DNA from: Streptomyces guryensis
GTDB taxonomy: Bacteria > Actinomycetota > Actinomycetes > Streptomycetales > Streptomycetaceae
DNA: 61,194 nt
Direction of reading: 5' to 3'
Assembly (NCBI RefSeq): GCF_021261325.1
Contig: NZ_JAJSBI010000026.1
Coordinates: 79,950-141,143, forward strand
The position numbers and the translations under genes were made by a program. Positions 32,468 through 40,730 of the stretch are shown in pieces. Each line of letters begins with the position of its first letter. The first letter of the stretch is position 1. The notes under the pieces were generated by a model. The model searched no databases and had not been told where the DNA came from. It worked only from the letters and a program-made list of their open reading frames with translations.

Positions 32468-33157
32468 CTACCCACGAAGCGGCGGAACCGCTTTGCAGCT
32501 CTTGGACATGTCCGCACCTGCATAAGAGACCACGACGACCACCGTCCCGGTGCGGACGGCCGTCTGCTTGACGATGCTGCTGCGCCCGCCAGCGGCAAAG
32601 GTCAGCAGCTGGCTCCACTGCTCGTCGCCCAGGCGGGCGACGAGCACCTTCCGAGTCGTCACCGTGACGGGCGTACTGCCGGTGAGGACCTGGTAGGTGG
32701 GGTAGGAGGTCATCGCCTCGAAGATCCGGCCCACGCTCCGGGAGAGCTTGTCCTCGGCGTCGCTGTACAGCTCCTCGGCCACCTCGGAGTCGCTGGCGCC
32801 CGCATAGGTGAAGGACGCCTTCGCCTTGTGCGGGAAGTCGAGGCTGCCGCCGATCGCTGCCTCGCTGCCGAGCTTCTCCAGCGCCGGACAGCCGATAACG
32901 GTCACGTCGTCGTGCTGCGCGGCGCGCTGCGGCGTGCGGGTGTAGCCCTCGCCCAGATCGTTCTCGTCCAGGAGCCGCTTGGCCAGTGCGGCCGAGGAAA
33001 GCGGAGCGGACGCCGGAGCACTCTCGTCGTCCGGGTGCGCCGAGACGGTCGTAGAGGACGATGAGGCGCTGGAATCAGCTTTGCCGGTCGAACAGCCGGT
33101 CAGGGCAAGGACGGCAAGGGCACCGAGGCTGAGGACGGTCGTGGTGTGAAAGCGCAT
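32468..33157 (-). CDS. Secreted lipoprotein, unknown function
   Basis: A 229-residue protein with a signal peptide and lipobox (VLSLGALAVLALTGCSTG, lipidated Cys at about residue 24). A Ser/Thr-rich linker leads to a domain of about 170 residues (LAKRLLDENDLGEGYTRTP, TVIGCPALEKLG, YQVLTGSTPVTVTTRKVLVA). The pattern recalls the Streptomyces lipoproteins related to PknH extracellular sensor domains, but I cannot assign it firmly. Two further cysteines (GCPAL and KSCKA) could form a disulfide. ATG 33157 follows AGGGG. Confidence 0.7.
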   Translation of the reverse strand: MRFHTTTVLSLGALAVLALTGCSTGKADSSASSSSTTVSAHPDDESAPASAPLSSAALAKRLLDENDLGEGYTRTPQRAAQHDDVTVIGCPALEKLGSEAAIGGSLDFPHKAKASFTYAGASDSEVAEELYSDAEDKLSRSVGRIFEAMTSYPTYQVLTGSTPVTVTTRKVLVARLGDEQWSQLLTFAAGGRSSIVKQTAVRTGTVVVVVSYAGADMSKSCKAVPPLRG

Positions 33158-33248
33158 GTGAACCCCTAGTGGTCTGCGAAGCGGACAGGTTGACCAGGCC
33201 GGTCCTCCGGAGGCCGGCAATGCGAAGAGATGGAGGGGCTTCGGGGGT

Positions 33249-33695
33249 TCAGTGGCCGAGGTGGCGCAGGCCCTCTTCGAGGGTGGGGTGGAACCTGTCG
33301 ACGGGGCCGGAGTGGCGGTTGTACCAGGCCGCGTCCAGACGGGGCTCGTTCGTCTCGTGGCCGGCGCGGCATCGCAGCCAGATCGAGTCGTCACGCATGC
33401 AGAAGACGATCCAGTCCCGGTACGCGCCACACCCGGGGCATGTACGGACCTCTCCGTCGATGACGAGCGGCTGTTTACAGGGCATCATCAGTCCGGCCAC
33501 CTCCTGCCGGGACGGCACCCGCAAGTCCGGCGGCAGGAAGTCTGGCGCCACCACTTCCTCCTCAGCCGGAGCCGGTGCGTTCTGCTCGGGGGCATCGAGC
33601 CACGGCTGCGTGGCCTGCAGCTGCAGAAGCAGCGCAAAGCCCGCACGCTGGGCCTCACGAAATGCGCGGTCCTCGCGAGCGCGTCGAAAGAACAA
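33249..33695 (-). CDS. Hypothetical zinc-ribbon-like protein
   Basis: A 148-residue protein. An amphipathic N-terminal part and a Pro/Ala linker precede a C-terminal domain with CPGCG, CMRDD and LRCRAGHE cysteines, then an acidic/aromatic tail (DAAWYNRHSGPVDRFHPTLEEG). The start is uncertain: TTG 33695 has GAGGAAG at good spacing and no ATG or GTG is available nearby. It lies 104 bp after the DUF317 gene on the same strand. No family is recognised. Confidence 0.5.
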   Translation of the reverse strand: MFFRRAREDRAFREAQRAGFALLLQLQATQPWLDAPEQNAPAPAEEEVVAPDFLPPDLRVPSRQEVAGLMMPCKQPLVIDGEVRTCPGCGAYRDWIVFCMRDDSIWLRCRAGHETNEPRLDAAWYNRHSGPVDRFHPTLEEGLRHLGH

Positions 33696-33798
33696 AATCT
33701 CTTCCTCTCTGTTATGTGGCAGGCACGGGAAACGTGCGGCTGCTGGGAAAGACTGGCGAACGAGCCGCACACCAACGGCTCCAAGGGGGCGGAGGTCG

Positions 33799-34485
33799 TC
33801 AGCTGCGACGGACGACGGTGAGCCGCCCCTCGGCGCTCTCGGGCACAGTGCGGCGAGGCACCGGAACCGGCGAGGCGAGCGAGGAAGCGAACGCGGCAAC
33901 CAGGCCGTGAGGGACGCTGGCGCTGAAGCTGGCACACCACAGATACGGGACGCCAGATACGGGTGCCGCCCACGCCTGCCAGCCCACCAGGTCGGGCCGC
34001 GGGTCTGCGTCTTCGATGAGCGGTGGCAGCATCTCCAGGGACACACTTGAGGAGAACCCGGGGTCCACCGCAGTGGTGCGAGGCCGATCCACGTCACGGA
34101 TCCAGCCACGGGCACAGAGCGCGTTGAGGACGGTCTCGGGCCCTTCCAAGCCCACGTCGGGGGTCTTGCGGCTATCGATCTCCATGAGGAGGTCGGCGAG
34201 CGCCTCGTACGGGACGCCGGTGGTGAAGTACGCGTTCCACTCCGGCATCACGGACGTGGGATGCGATCGGGCGCTCAGCTGCCAGGCCGCCGGCAGTCCG
34301 CCCAGCTCGAACGGGTAGGCCGCGAGAATCCATTCAGCGCCGCACAGCCCATCCGGGCTGACGTACAGCAGGGTGTGGCGGGCGGTGGGCCACATGCGCC
34401 AGCCGAGGCCGGCCAGGGTGTCGCCGATCCGCTCGGCAAGCGCATCGTCATCTCCAGCCAAGTGACGCGGAGTGACCCAGTACAC
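33799..34485 (-). CDS. DUF317 domain-containing protein
   Basis: A 228-residue protein with two DUF317 repeats. The first starts YWVTPRHLAGDDDAL and the second has GWQAWAAPVSGVPYLWCASF and PHGLVAAFASSLASP. The family is restricted to Streptomyces and its mobile elements and has no known function. The only start, GTG 34485, begins directly at the first motif. In-frame codons upstream still read EPSDP, as in longer homologues, until a stop at about 34557. The N-terminus may therefore have been lost. Confidence 0.75.
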   Translation of the reverse strand: MYWVTPRHLAGDDDALAERIGDTLAGLGWRMWPTARHTLLYVSPDGLCGAEWILAAYPFELGGLPAAWQLSARSHPTSVMPEWNAYFTTGVPYEALADLLMEIDSRKTPDVGLEGPETVLNALCARGWIRDVDRPRTTAVDPGFSSSVSLEMLPPLIEDADPRPDLVGWQAWAAPVSGVPYLWCASFSASVPHGLVAAFASSLASPVPVPRRTVPESAEGRLTVVRRS

Positions 34486-34843
34486 CGGGTCCGATGGTTC
34501 GGGTCGGAAGGGATCGCTGGAGTGGTGCGGTTGCAGGGGCGCCTCCGTAGGTTCGGGGAGAGGTCACTGACGGACGGTCGTTGACCTGGGGGTTCGGAAG
34601 GTCGTCCACGTTGACATGCTTGGTCGCCGTGCACCAGTAGTTGCGGGATCTTCCCTGTCTGCCTGCGGCGAACTGATGAGCCGCCGAGGTGGAACGCATC
34701 CGCGCCCCCTGCGCGTCGACCAGGTGCTGCTGGTCGGGGCACCGTCCGAAGTCCTGGCAAGTTTCGGCAAGTTCCTGGCCTCAGGGCTCGGTCGCGGGCA
34801 AGCTCTGGCACAGAGATCGTTACCGGCTTCCGAGGAGGACATC
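34486..34843. other. Divergent intergenic region
   Basis: 358 bp between the DUF317 gene (minus) and the DUF6879/XRE set (plus). It holds remnant DUF317-like coding sequence at its left end and presumably the promoter of the plus-strand genes. No other gene is seen. Confidence 0.4.
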
Positions 34844-35074
34844 ATGGCTCTGCGTAAGCTCGGCAAGGACCCGGAGAGTCCCAGTGGCGGCTCGCCCACC
34901 ATCTACCTCGATGAGGAGAAGGACAGCTACCTCGTGCAGGGGTGGAAGGTGGAGGACGCAGAGCGCCTCGGGCAGATGGACATCCCCGGACACGAGTCGG
35001 TGGTGGAGATCCCCCGTCGCATGGTGCAGTTCTTCCTGGAGGTGAAGAAGGATGACGAGGCCCCCGACGTTTGA
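34844..35074 (+). CDS. Small hypothetical protein paired with DUF6879
   Basis: A 76-residue acidic protein (MALRKLGKDPESPSGGSPTI, YLVQGWKVEDAERLGQMDIP). ATG 34844 follows GAGGAGG. It overlaps the start of the DUF6879 gene by 23 bp, so the two are translationally coupled. Such small proteins commonly accompany DUF6879 and XRE-DUF5753 regulators in Streptomyces; a role as an antagonist or partner of the regulator is an inference. Confidence 0.65.
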   Translation: MALRKLGKDPESPSGGSPTIYLDEEKDSYLVQGWKVEDAERLGQMDIPGHESVVEIPRRMVQFFLEVKKDDEAPDV

Positions 35075-35564
35075 GGAGTTGTTCCGCGACTGCCAGAGGA
35101 CGGCTGTCCATCTGGAGATGCGCGACGCCTACATGAAGTCGGACCCGGCCTTCATCGACTGGAAGGCCGGTGTGGTCCTCGATCCCGCCGAGCGCTGGGC
35201 TAACTGGCACGCCATCGTCACGGAGGCGACCGCGCGAGGCGTCCAGGTTCGACGTGCCCGCGTCATGTCGACACCGGTCAGCGAGTACATCCGCTTCGAG
35301 CACGACGTGACCAATGGGCTGAACATCGCTGCCGGCGAAGAGGTGCGTTGGCTCTCGCGCCGCAACGCGACCGACCTCGCGCTGCCGGGCAATGACTTCT
35401 GGCTTTTCGACTCCAGCGTCGTCCTCGTCAACCACTTCGACGGCGAGGGCGAGAACATGGAGGTGGAACTCACGGAGGACGCTGAAGTGGCGAAGCTCTG
35501 CGAGTCAGCCTTCGAAGCCGTGTGGAAGCGCGCGACGCCGCATGCACAGTTCGAGCTGGCCTGA
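35052..35564 (+). CDS. DUF6879 family protein
   Basis: A 170-residue protein. Family landmarks are TFEELFRDCQRTAVHLEMRD, the central HAIVTEATARGVQVRRARVM, EYIRFEHDVTNGLNIAAGEE and NDFWLFDSSVVLVNHFDGEG. The function is unknown. The family almost always lies beside an XRE-DUF5753 regulator, as here (27 bp downstream). Confidence 0.82.
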   Translation: MTRPPTFEELFRDCQRTAVHLEMRDAYMKSDPAFIDWKAGVVLDPAERWANWHAIVTEATARGVQVRRARVMSTPVSEYIRFEHDVTNGLNIAAGEEVRWLSRRNATDLALPGNDFWLFDSSVVLVNHFDGEGENMEVELTEDAEVAKLCESAFEAVWKRATPHAQFELA

Positions 35565-35591
35565 CGGCTCGAACAGCATCCACGCACCGAC

Positions 35592-36437
35592 ATGACATCA
35601 CCCTCATCGAGCGTCCAGGAAGCCCGCAAGGCGCTCGGGCAACGCCTGGCTGAGATCCGGACAGCGGCCGGACTCACCAAGCGAGCGCTGGCCCAAAGTC
35701 TGGGCTGGCACGAGTCGAAGGCATCGCGCTTCGAGAGCGGCGCCCGTTCGCCCTCGGAGCGCGACCTTCGCGATTGGTGTTCCGCCTGCGGCGCGGCGAG
35801 TGAGGCAGAGGACCTCGTCTCGACAGCCCGCGGAATTGAGGGCATGTATGTCGAGTGGCGCAAGATGGAGCGCCATGGGCTGAAGTGGGCGCAGGAGTCC
35901 GTGGTTCCCCTGTGGGAGCGCACCGAGCGCTTTCGTATTTACTCACCCTGGCTCATCCCCGGCCCCGTGCAGACGGCTTCGTACATCACCGCGATTCTGA
36001 CCTCCATTCGTGACCGCAGAGGGCTCATCGACGATGTGCCGGCGGCCGTCAAGGTGCGTGTGGAGAAGCAGCAGGTCGTCTACGGGAACCACAAGTTCGC
36101 CATCCTCTTGGAAGAAAGCGTTCTGCGGTACCGCATCGGCGGCACCGACGTGATGGCCGGCCAACTCGGCTATCTCCTCAGCGTCATGGCCCTCCCGTCC
36201 GTGAGCATCGGCATCATCCCCCAGGACGCCGACCGTTCGGGCCTCTGGCCCGTAGAGGGATTCTTCCTATACGACGACGAGTTGGTGAACGTCGAATTGA
36301 TCTCGGCACATCTCACCGTCGTCCAGAAGCACGAACTTGCCATGTATGCCAAGACGTTCGGCGAGCTGGCCGAACTTGCCGTCTACGGCCCCGCAGCGCG
36401 TGAACTCATCACCTCTGCCATCGAATCTCTAGGGTGA
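35592..36437 (+). CDS. XRE regulator with DUF5753 domain
   Basis: A 281-residue Scr1/BldB-partner-type regulator. The N-terminal HTH is at about 10-65 (LGQRLAEIRTAAGLTKRALA, ESKASRFESGARSPSERDL). DUF5753 is at about 105-275 (FRIYSPWLIPGPVQTASYIT, KQQVVYGNHKFAILLEESVL, GIIPQDADRSGLWPVEGFFL). It probably controls the neighbouring genes together with its small partner proteins. It directly precedes the Nudix/DapF/ATP-grasp run on the same strand. Confidence 0.9.
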   Translation: MTSPSSSVQEARKALGQRLAEIRTAAGLTKRALAQSLGWHESKASRFESGARSPSERDLRDWCSACGAASEAEDLVSTARGIEGMYVEWRKMERHGLKWAQESVVPLWERTERFRIYSPWLIPGPVQTASYITAILTSIRDRRGLIDDVPAAVKVRVEKQQVVYGNHKFAILLEESVLRYRIGGTDVMAGQLGYLLSVMALPSVSIGIIPQDADRSGLWPVEGFFLYDDELVNVELISAHLTVVQKHELAMYAKTFGELAELAVYGPAARELITSAIESLG

Positions 36438-36532
36438 ATGCCCGGCAAGTTCCGGCACACTCGTGGAGCCCCACCCAGCTCCCTTCCTAGCTTTATAGGC
36501 ACGGCTGAAAGCGTGCTCCGGAAGGGCCAGAG

Positions 36533-36919
36533 ATGACTGTGGCAAGTACCGGCAAGACGATCGAGACGGCCGAGGACACCGAGGGCGACGACACCCCCAT
36601 CGATGTAGAGGCGATCTCCTCGCGAACGAACACCGTCCTCGGCCTGCGAATGGACACCACGACCCGTGTGGCGATAGACAGGCAGTTGCCGGCGATCGCT
36701 GGTGACCTGAACCGGCTGCTCCGTGAGGACGTGGGCGCCGACGACGACAGCGAGGTTCGGAACCTGCTCCGCGAGGGGACCAGGCTGGTCGACCTCACGA
36801 ACCGACCGACGGCCGAGACTCCCACCTTCGGGACGTACCTCTACCTCCGCGATGTCGCCCTACTGACGCAGCGACTGCTGTGGATCTACGCCGAGCGGAA
36901 CGGGCTGGATGCCCCGTGA
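36533..36919 (+). CDS. Hypothetical protein, DUF6415-like
   Basis: A 128-residue acidic protein (TTTRVAIDRQLPAIAGDLNR, DDDSEVRNLLREGTRLVDLT, YLYLRDVALLTQRLLWIYAE). Layout and helix pattern resemble DUF6415 proteins found near Streptomyces regulators, but the match is weak. Its stop overlaps the GTG of the Nudix-like gene (GTGA), so it is co-translated with it. Confidence 0.55.
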   Translation: MTVASTGKTIETAEDTEGDDTPIDVEAISSRTNTVLGLRMDTTTRVAIDRQLPAIAGDLNRLLREDVGADDDSEVRNLLREGTRLVDLTNRPTAETPTFGTYLYLRDVALLTQRLLWIYAERNGLDAP

Positions 36920-37458
36920 GCGTCAGGGACGACCAGATCGTTCGGGAACTCTCCCACTACCTCCACGAGCACCCTGCCGACAGGATGGCGCTGCTGCCGG
37001 TCTACGACGCGGCCCGCGACCACTCGCAGCGCCGCGCCTGCACCCACGACCGGCGCTGCCCCGTCGTGGTCACGGGAGCCGTCATCGTCGACGAGCGCAA
37101 TCGCGTCCTGTGTCTGCGGCACGAAGGAGGCTATGCCCTCGCGGAGGCGGAGCCGGAGGACGCGGATGACTCCCTCAGCGAGGCGGCCCTGCGCCTGCTG
37201 GCCGAGGAGGTCGGCATCCGGGACGTGTGGACGCAGCCCGGCGCCGAGGGTCCCTTCCTGGTCGACGTGACCCGGCCGGGGCACCACAGGTACGGGCCCC
37301 GCCTCCGGGTCGGCATCCGTTACCTCTTCCGCGCCCATTCGGGCGCCGTGCTCCCGTCGATGCTCGACACGGGTGCAGCGGCCTGGGTGCCCCTCACCGA
37401 GGTAGGCATCCCGTCAGTCCGCCGTCACGTGGAACACCACTTGATCGGAACCCGATGA
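36916..37458 (+). CDS. Nudix-fold protein with degenerate Nudix box
   Basis: A 180-residue protein. RRACTHDRRCPVVVTGAVIV is typical of the N-terminal strand of Streptomyces Nudix hydrolases. The box, normally GX5EX7REUXEEXGU, reads from about residue 76 as EAEPEDADDSLSEAALRLLA followed by EEVGI. The leading Gly and the Glu of RE are replaced, while the EE pair remains. Catalysis is doubtful, and a ligand-binding or regulatory role is possible. GTG 36916 overlaps the previous stop, and the stop overlaps the next ATG. Confidence 0.75.
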   Translation: MSVRDDQIVRELSHYLHEHPADRMALLPVYDAARDHSQRRACTHDRRCPVVVTGAVIVDERNRVLCLRHEGGYALAEAEPEDADDSLSEAALRLLAEEVGIRDVWTQPGAEGPFLVDVTRPGHHRYGPRLRVGIRYLFRAHSGAVLPSMLDTGAAAWVPLTEVGIPSVRRHVEHHLIGTR

Positions 37459-37541
37459 GCCCCCGACACGAACAAATCGCCTACGCGGTAAGCCTCCTCG
37501 CCCTCGGCGGCTCCCTCCTGCTCGGCATATGGAGGGGCTGA
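37455..37541 (+). CDS. 28-residue single-TM peptide
   Basis: ATG 37455 overlaps the Nudix-like stop (ATGA). The peptide is a polar head followed by one TM helix (IAYAVSLLALGGSLLLGIWR). Its stop overlaps the next ATG (TGATG). The double overlap argues that it is a genuine small gene. Confidence 0.5.
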   Translation: MSPRHEQIAYAVSLLALGGSLLLGIWRG

Positions 37542-37786
37542 TGTACGAGCGCCGGACCAACGAGCCACCCTCCATACCGCCTCCGCCTCGCGGAACCATA
37601 GGAAGCAACCGACCGCCCAGCGATGTCCGCATCGGTGACTTCATCTACCTCGCCGGCGCGTACCAGCGAGTCCGGGACATGCGCTCGGCCGGCACCGCAG
37701 CCCACCGCGTACTGATCTTTGCCGGGCGGGAGCCCTGGATCATGCGAGAACCCCGGGTCACGTACCGGCCCATCGACTTCCGCTGA
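37541..37786 (+). CDS. Small hypothetical protein, 81 residues
   Basis: ATG 37541 has GGAGGGG upstream. A Pro-rich N-terminus (NEPPSIPPPPRGTIGSNRPP) precedes a compact beta-rich part (IGDFIYLAGAYQRVRDMRSA, HRVLIFAGREPW). No family is recognised. It is coupled to the TM peptide before it and lies 59 bp before the DapF-like gene. Confidence 0.6.
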   Translation: MYERRTNEPPSIPPPPRGTIGSNRPPSDVRIGDFIYLAGAYQRVRDMRSAGTAAHRVLIFAGREPWIMREPRVTYRPIDFR

Positions 37787-37845
37787 CCAAGCCCGGTTCA
37801 GGCGTCGCATCGTCACTCTCACCTCACCATGCGAGGAGCTTTGCC

Positions 37846-38646
37846 ATGCGCTTTCGCAAGATCCATGGCGCCGGAAACGACTTCGTCCTGCTCTCCGACC
37901 TCGGCCCGGAGGGCGACAAGGAGTGGCCCAAGGAAGCAGAACGCCTGTGTGCCAGGCGTACCGGTGTAGGTGCGGACGGCCTTGTCATCAGCAGGCTGAT
38001 CAGCGACCGCCCTGCCGTCCTCGAAGTCGCCTGCTTCAACGCGGACGGCTCGATCGCAACCATGTGCGGCAATGCCCTGCGGTGCTCCGCCTGGGCTGCC
38101 CACCGCGATTACGGCTTCCAGCAGCTGACTCTTCACATGGCCGGTGTGGTGCACGAGGCACTCGTATCCGACGATTCCGTGTGGGTCACGGCCGAGGTGA
38201 GTGAAGTCCTCCCTCGCCGCTTACAGGTCGTCATCAACGGCAGGCCGACCTGGTTCGACAGCGCCGACACTGGCACGGAACACGTCGTAGCCATCGTGGA
38301 CGACGTAGACGCCATCGACCCGGTCATGGTCGGGCGCCTCGTCCGCCACCACGCCGACGTTGCCCCACTGGGGACGAACGTCAACTTCGTCCAGGCCGTC
38401 GGCCACCAGGCGCTGAAGATCCGCACCTACGAACGTGGCGTCGAGGCGGAAACCCTGTCGTGCGGAAGCGGGGCAGTCGCAGCCGTCGTCGTCGCCACCA
38501 TGCGCGGACTGGTGGCGCGACGCGCCGTCACAGTCCACAACCGCGCCGGTCAGCCGCTCACAGTCCGGCCCCACGACGCCCGGCCGACCCGAACTCAGTG
38601 GGTCGGCGGCCCGGTCACGCACACCTTCGAAGGAGTACTCGCATGA
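37846..38646 (+). CDS. dapF: Diaminopimelate epimerase-like protein
   Basis: A 266-residue DapF-fold epimerase. FRKIHGAGNDFVLL at the N-terminus, ADGSIATMCGNALRCSAWAA with the first catalytic Cys, and ETLSCGSGAVAAVV with the second Cys are all present. The enzyme should be active as a cofactor-free amino-acid epimerase. The usual CGNGxRC reads CGNALRC, so the substrate may not be DAP. The stop overlaps the ATP-grasp ATG (ATGA). As a second DapF in a regulated accessory cluster, it likely supplies a D- or meso-configured building block. RBS GAGGAG. Confidence 0.88.
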   Translation: MRFRKIHGAGNDFVLLSDLGPEGDKEWPKEAERLCARRTGVGADGLVISRLISDRPAVLEVACFNADGSIATMCGNALRCSAWAAHRDYGFQQLTLHMAGVVHEALVSDDSVWVTAEVSEVLPRRLQVVINGRPTWFDSADTGTEHVVAIVDDVDAIDPVMVGRLVRHHADVAPLGTNVNFVQAVGHQALKIRTYERGVEAETLSCGSGAVAAVVVATMRGLVARRAVTVHNRAGQPLTVRPHDARPTRTQWVGGPVTHTFEGVLA

Positions 38647-39734
38647 CTCTCTTCCTCAACCCCAGCTCGGACCTTGCAGTACAGAAGGCCGCCGAGGAGC
38701 TTCGCGAGTGGGGGAAGAGCCGCCAGGGCCTCGGCGTCGCCCTCATCTACGGGCCAGTGTCGGCCGAGGACAGGCTCTACCACTCGAAGTGCCCCGTCGA
38801 GCAGCGTTCTGTCACCGCCCTGGCCGAGGCGCTGGAAGAGATCGGGGCCCGCTGGAAGGTGCTGAACCCGTGCGAGCCCGACTTCATCATGGAACTGGTC
38901 GAGTACGACGTGGCCCTCTCCAACCTGCACGGCCCGTACGGCGAGGACGGCCGACTACAGGGCCTGCTCGACTACCTGCGCGTGCCCTATTGCGGCAGCG
39001 GAGTCGGGGCGTCCGCGGTAGCCGCCGACAAGATCCTCTGCAAGCGGGTGATGCTCACCCTCGGCGTCCCCACGCCCGGCTGGCACGTCTGGTCCGGCGG
39101 CCCCCTTACCTGGAACGGGCGCCCCGTGATGGTCAAGCCACCCTTTGGCGGGTCCAGTGTGGGTATGAGCCTCGTACGCGATCCGGCGGACCTGCCCGGC
39201 GCTCTGGCGGACGCCGCCGGCGACGAGGGCGCGGCCGTGCTCGTCGAGGAGTACGTGACCGGCACGCCGATGACTGTGGGGCTCTTGGAGCTGCCGGGCA
39301 ACTCGGTCGTCGTCTTCCCGCCACTGGCCACCGAGGCCACCGAAGCCGACTTCTACGACGCCGACACCAAACTCGACGCGGACTCCAGGGGCACCGTAAC
39401 CGTACGCGCCGCCGACCTGGCGCCCGATGTGCTGGACAAGCTCACCGAGGACGCCCGGACGCTGTGGGACGGCCTCGGGCTGCGCGGTGCAGCGCGCATC
39501 GACTTCATCCTCACCAAGGACAACGAGCCGTACGTACTGGAGGTCAACAGCACACCGGGCATGTCCCGCGACAGCAACTTCGCAGTGGGGGCCGCGATGG
39601 TCGGACTCACGCACACGGACGTCGTGTTGGCGATGCTGCACGAGGCGCTGGCCCGCCCGCCATACGATGTCCCCCTGCCCACTCCCGCCTTCTCTAGCAC
39701 CACACTGACGCGGGAGGCTGCCGTCTCGCCGTAG
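38643..39734 (+). CDS. D-alanine-D-alanine ligase-like ATP-grasp enzyme
   Basis: A 363-residue ATP-grasp ligase. N-terminal domain: SNLHGPYGEDGRLQGLLDYL and VPYCGSGVGASAVAADK. ATP-binding loop: VMVKPPFGGSSVGMSLVRD. Metal and nucleotide ligands: VLVEEYVTG, ARIDFILTKDNEPYVLEVNS, then TPGMS. All catalytic Glu/Asn positions appear intact. It should join two carboxylate/amine substrates, probably with a D-amino acid. Translationally coupled to the DapF-like epimerase, it likely uses that product. Not the housekeeping Ddl given its context. Confidence 0.88.
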   Translation: MTLFLNPSSDLAVQKAAEELREWGKSRQGLGVALIYGPVSAEDRLYHSKCPVEQRSVTALAEALEEIGARWKVLNPCEPDFIMELVEYDVALSNLHGPYGEDGRLQGLLDYLRVPYCGSGVGASAVAADKILCKRVMLTLGVPTPGWHVWSGGPLTWNGRPVMVKPPFGGSSVGMSLVRDPADLPGALADAAGDEGAAVLVEEYVTGTPMTVGLLELPGNSVVVFPPLATEATEADFYDADTKLDADSRGTVTVRAADLAPDVLDKLTEDARTLWDGLGLRGAARIDFILTKDNEPYVLEVNSTPGMSRDSNFAVGAAMVGLTHTDVVLAMLHEALARPPYDVPLPTPAFSSTTLTREAAVSP

Positions 39735-39746
39735 GAGCCTACCGCT

Positions 39747-40295
39747 GTGCCGCGCGTCCACGATGTCCCCATGTGCCGTCAGCTCATCGACCCTGCCGAG
39801 TGGGATCTGCACGGGGGATGGGCACTCGGGGACAGAATCGAGTGGTCCAACCGGGCGTGCGGCCTGGCCTCGCTGAGAATGATCCTGCTCGCCTACGGGT
39901 GCGAGGCACCCACGGTGACGGAACTGCTGAAACTCGCGGTCAAGAATGAGGTCCTGACCCCACGTGGAGCACTCCACGCGGGGATCGCGAGCCTGGCGAC
40001 TGAACTCGGAGTTGCCTCGACCGCCGAGCCCGTCCCGGTTGAAGACCTGACGAGGCGGCTCGACGACGCCCCGCTCATCGTGTCCGTGACCGAGCAGTTC
40101 CCCGACGATGGCCGCGCCGGCGGCCACCTCGTCATCCTTCGTGGCTACGAGGACGGCCCCGACCCAACAATCCACTTCCGGGATCCGTCAGCCTGGGGCC
40201 AGACGCACGACCGAGTCCCCCTCAGCCGCGTGTCCGCTTCCTACACCGGCCGCGCAGTCACCTTCACGCCCCTCATTCACAACGGAGAGTCTTGA
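39747..40295 (+). CDS. C39-like cysteine protease fold protein
   Basis: A 182-residue papain-like domain of the peptidase C39-like group. The catalytic Cys is in NRACGLASLRMILLAYG (about residue 38). The His is in GGHLVILRGYED, and the Asp/Asn region is in TIHFRDPSAWG. It may hydrolyse or transfer a peptide rather than process a leader, because no ABC exporter is fused or adjacent. GTG 39747 has TAGGAG upstream. Its stop overlaps the next gene (TGATG). Confidence 0.75.
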   Translation: MPRVHDVPMCRQLIDPAEWDLHGGWALGDRIEWSNRACGLASLRMILLAYGCEAPTVTELLKLAVKNEVLTPRGALHAGIASLATELGVASTAEPVPVEDLTRRLDDAPLIVSVTEQFPDDGRAGGHLVILRGYEDGPDPTIHFRDPSAWGQTHDRVPLSRVSASYTGRAVTFTPLIHNGES

Positions 40296-40657
40296 TGACC
40301 GAGACAGACGGCGACACGACCGAGGCCGCAGATGGCCGCAGGATCGCCGTACTCGGAGAGATGTTGGAACTGGGCGACGAGTCCGTCGAAGCCCATCGCG
40401 AGGTTGGGCGCATGGCAGCCGAGAACGGCGTCGATCTCGTCGTGGCAGTCGGCAACGCACTCGCCAAGCAACTCGCCCTCGCGGCGGGAGCTGCAGGCGT
40501 ACCGGACATCGCGATGGTCGGTGACAACGCCACCGCCGCCGCCTACCTGAAGTCCATCATCCGCCCCGGCGACGTCGTCCTCGTGAAGGCGTCGCGCGGC
40601 GGCCAGCTCTGGCAAATTGCCCAGGAACTCACAGGGCAGCCTGTTACGGGGTTGTGA
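40295..40657 (+). CDS. Free-standing MurF C-terminal domain
   Basis: A 120-residue protein matching only the third (C-terminal) domain of UDP-MurNAc-tripeptide ligase MurF: RRIAVLGEMLELGDESVEAHRE, AAENGVDLVVAVGN, and IRPGDVVLVKASRGGQLWQI. The ATP-binding central domain is absent. In MurF this domain contacts the D-Ala-D-Ala substrate. A free copy next to a Ddl-like ligase may dock or present the dipeptide product, but that is inference. ATG 40295 overlaps the preceding stop. Confidence 0.8.
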   Translation: MTETDGDTTEAADGRRIAVLGEMLELGDESVEAHREVGRMAAENGVDLVVAVGNALAKQLALAAGAAGVPDIAMVGDNATAAAYLKSIIRPGDVVLVKASRGGQLWQIAQELTGQPVTGL

Positions 40658-40730
40658 GTCGTCCTCAGCTGTTGCGAGTGGACTCTGACCTGCTCGTCGA
40701 ACTGAACGACCCATCCGCCTTTCAATGCGG

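Noticed and set aside
36916..40657. Known RiPP cluster
   Set aside because: There is a C39-like fold but no precursor with a double-glycine leader and no exporter; the enzymes point to amino-acid ligation instead.
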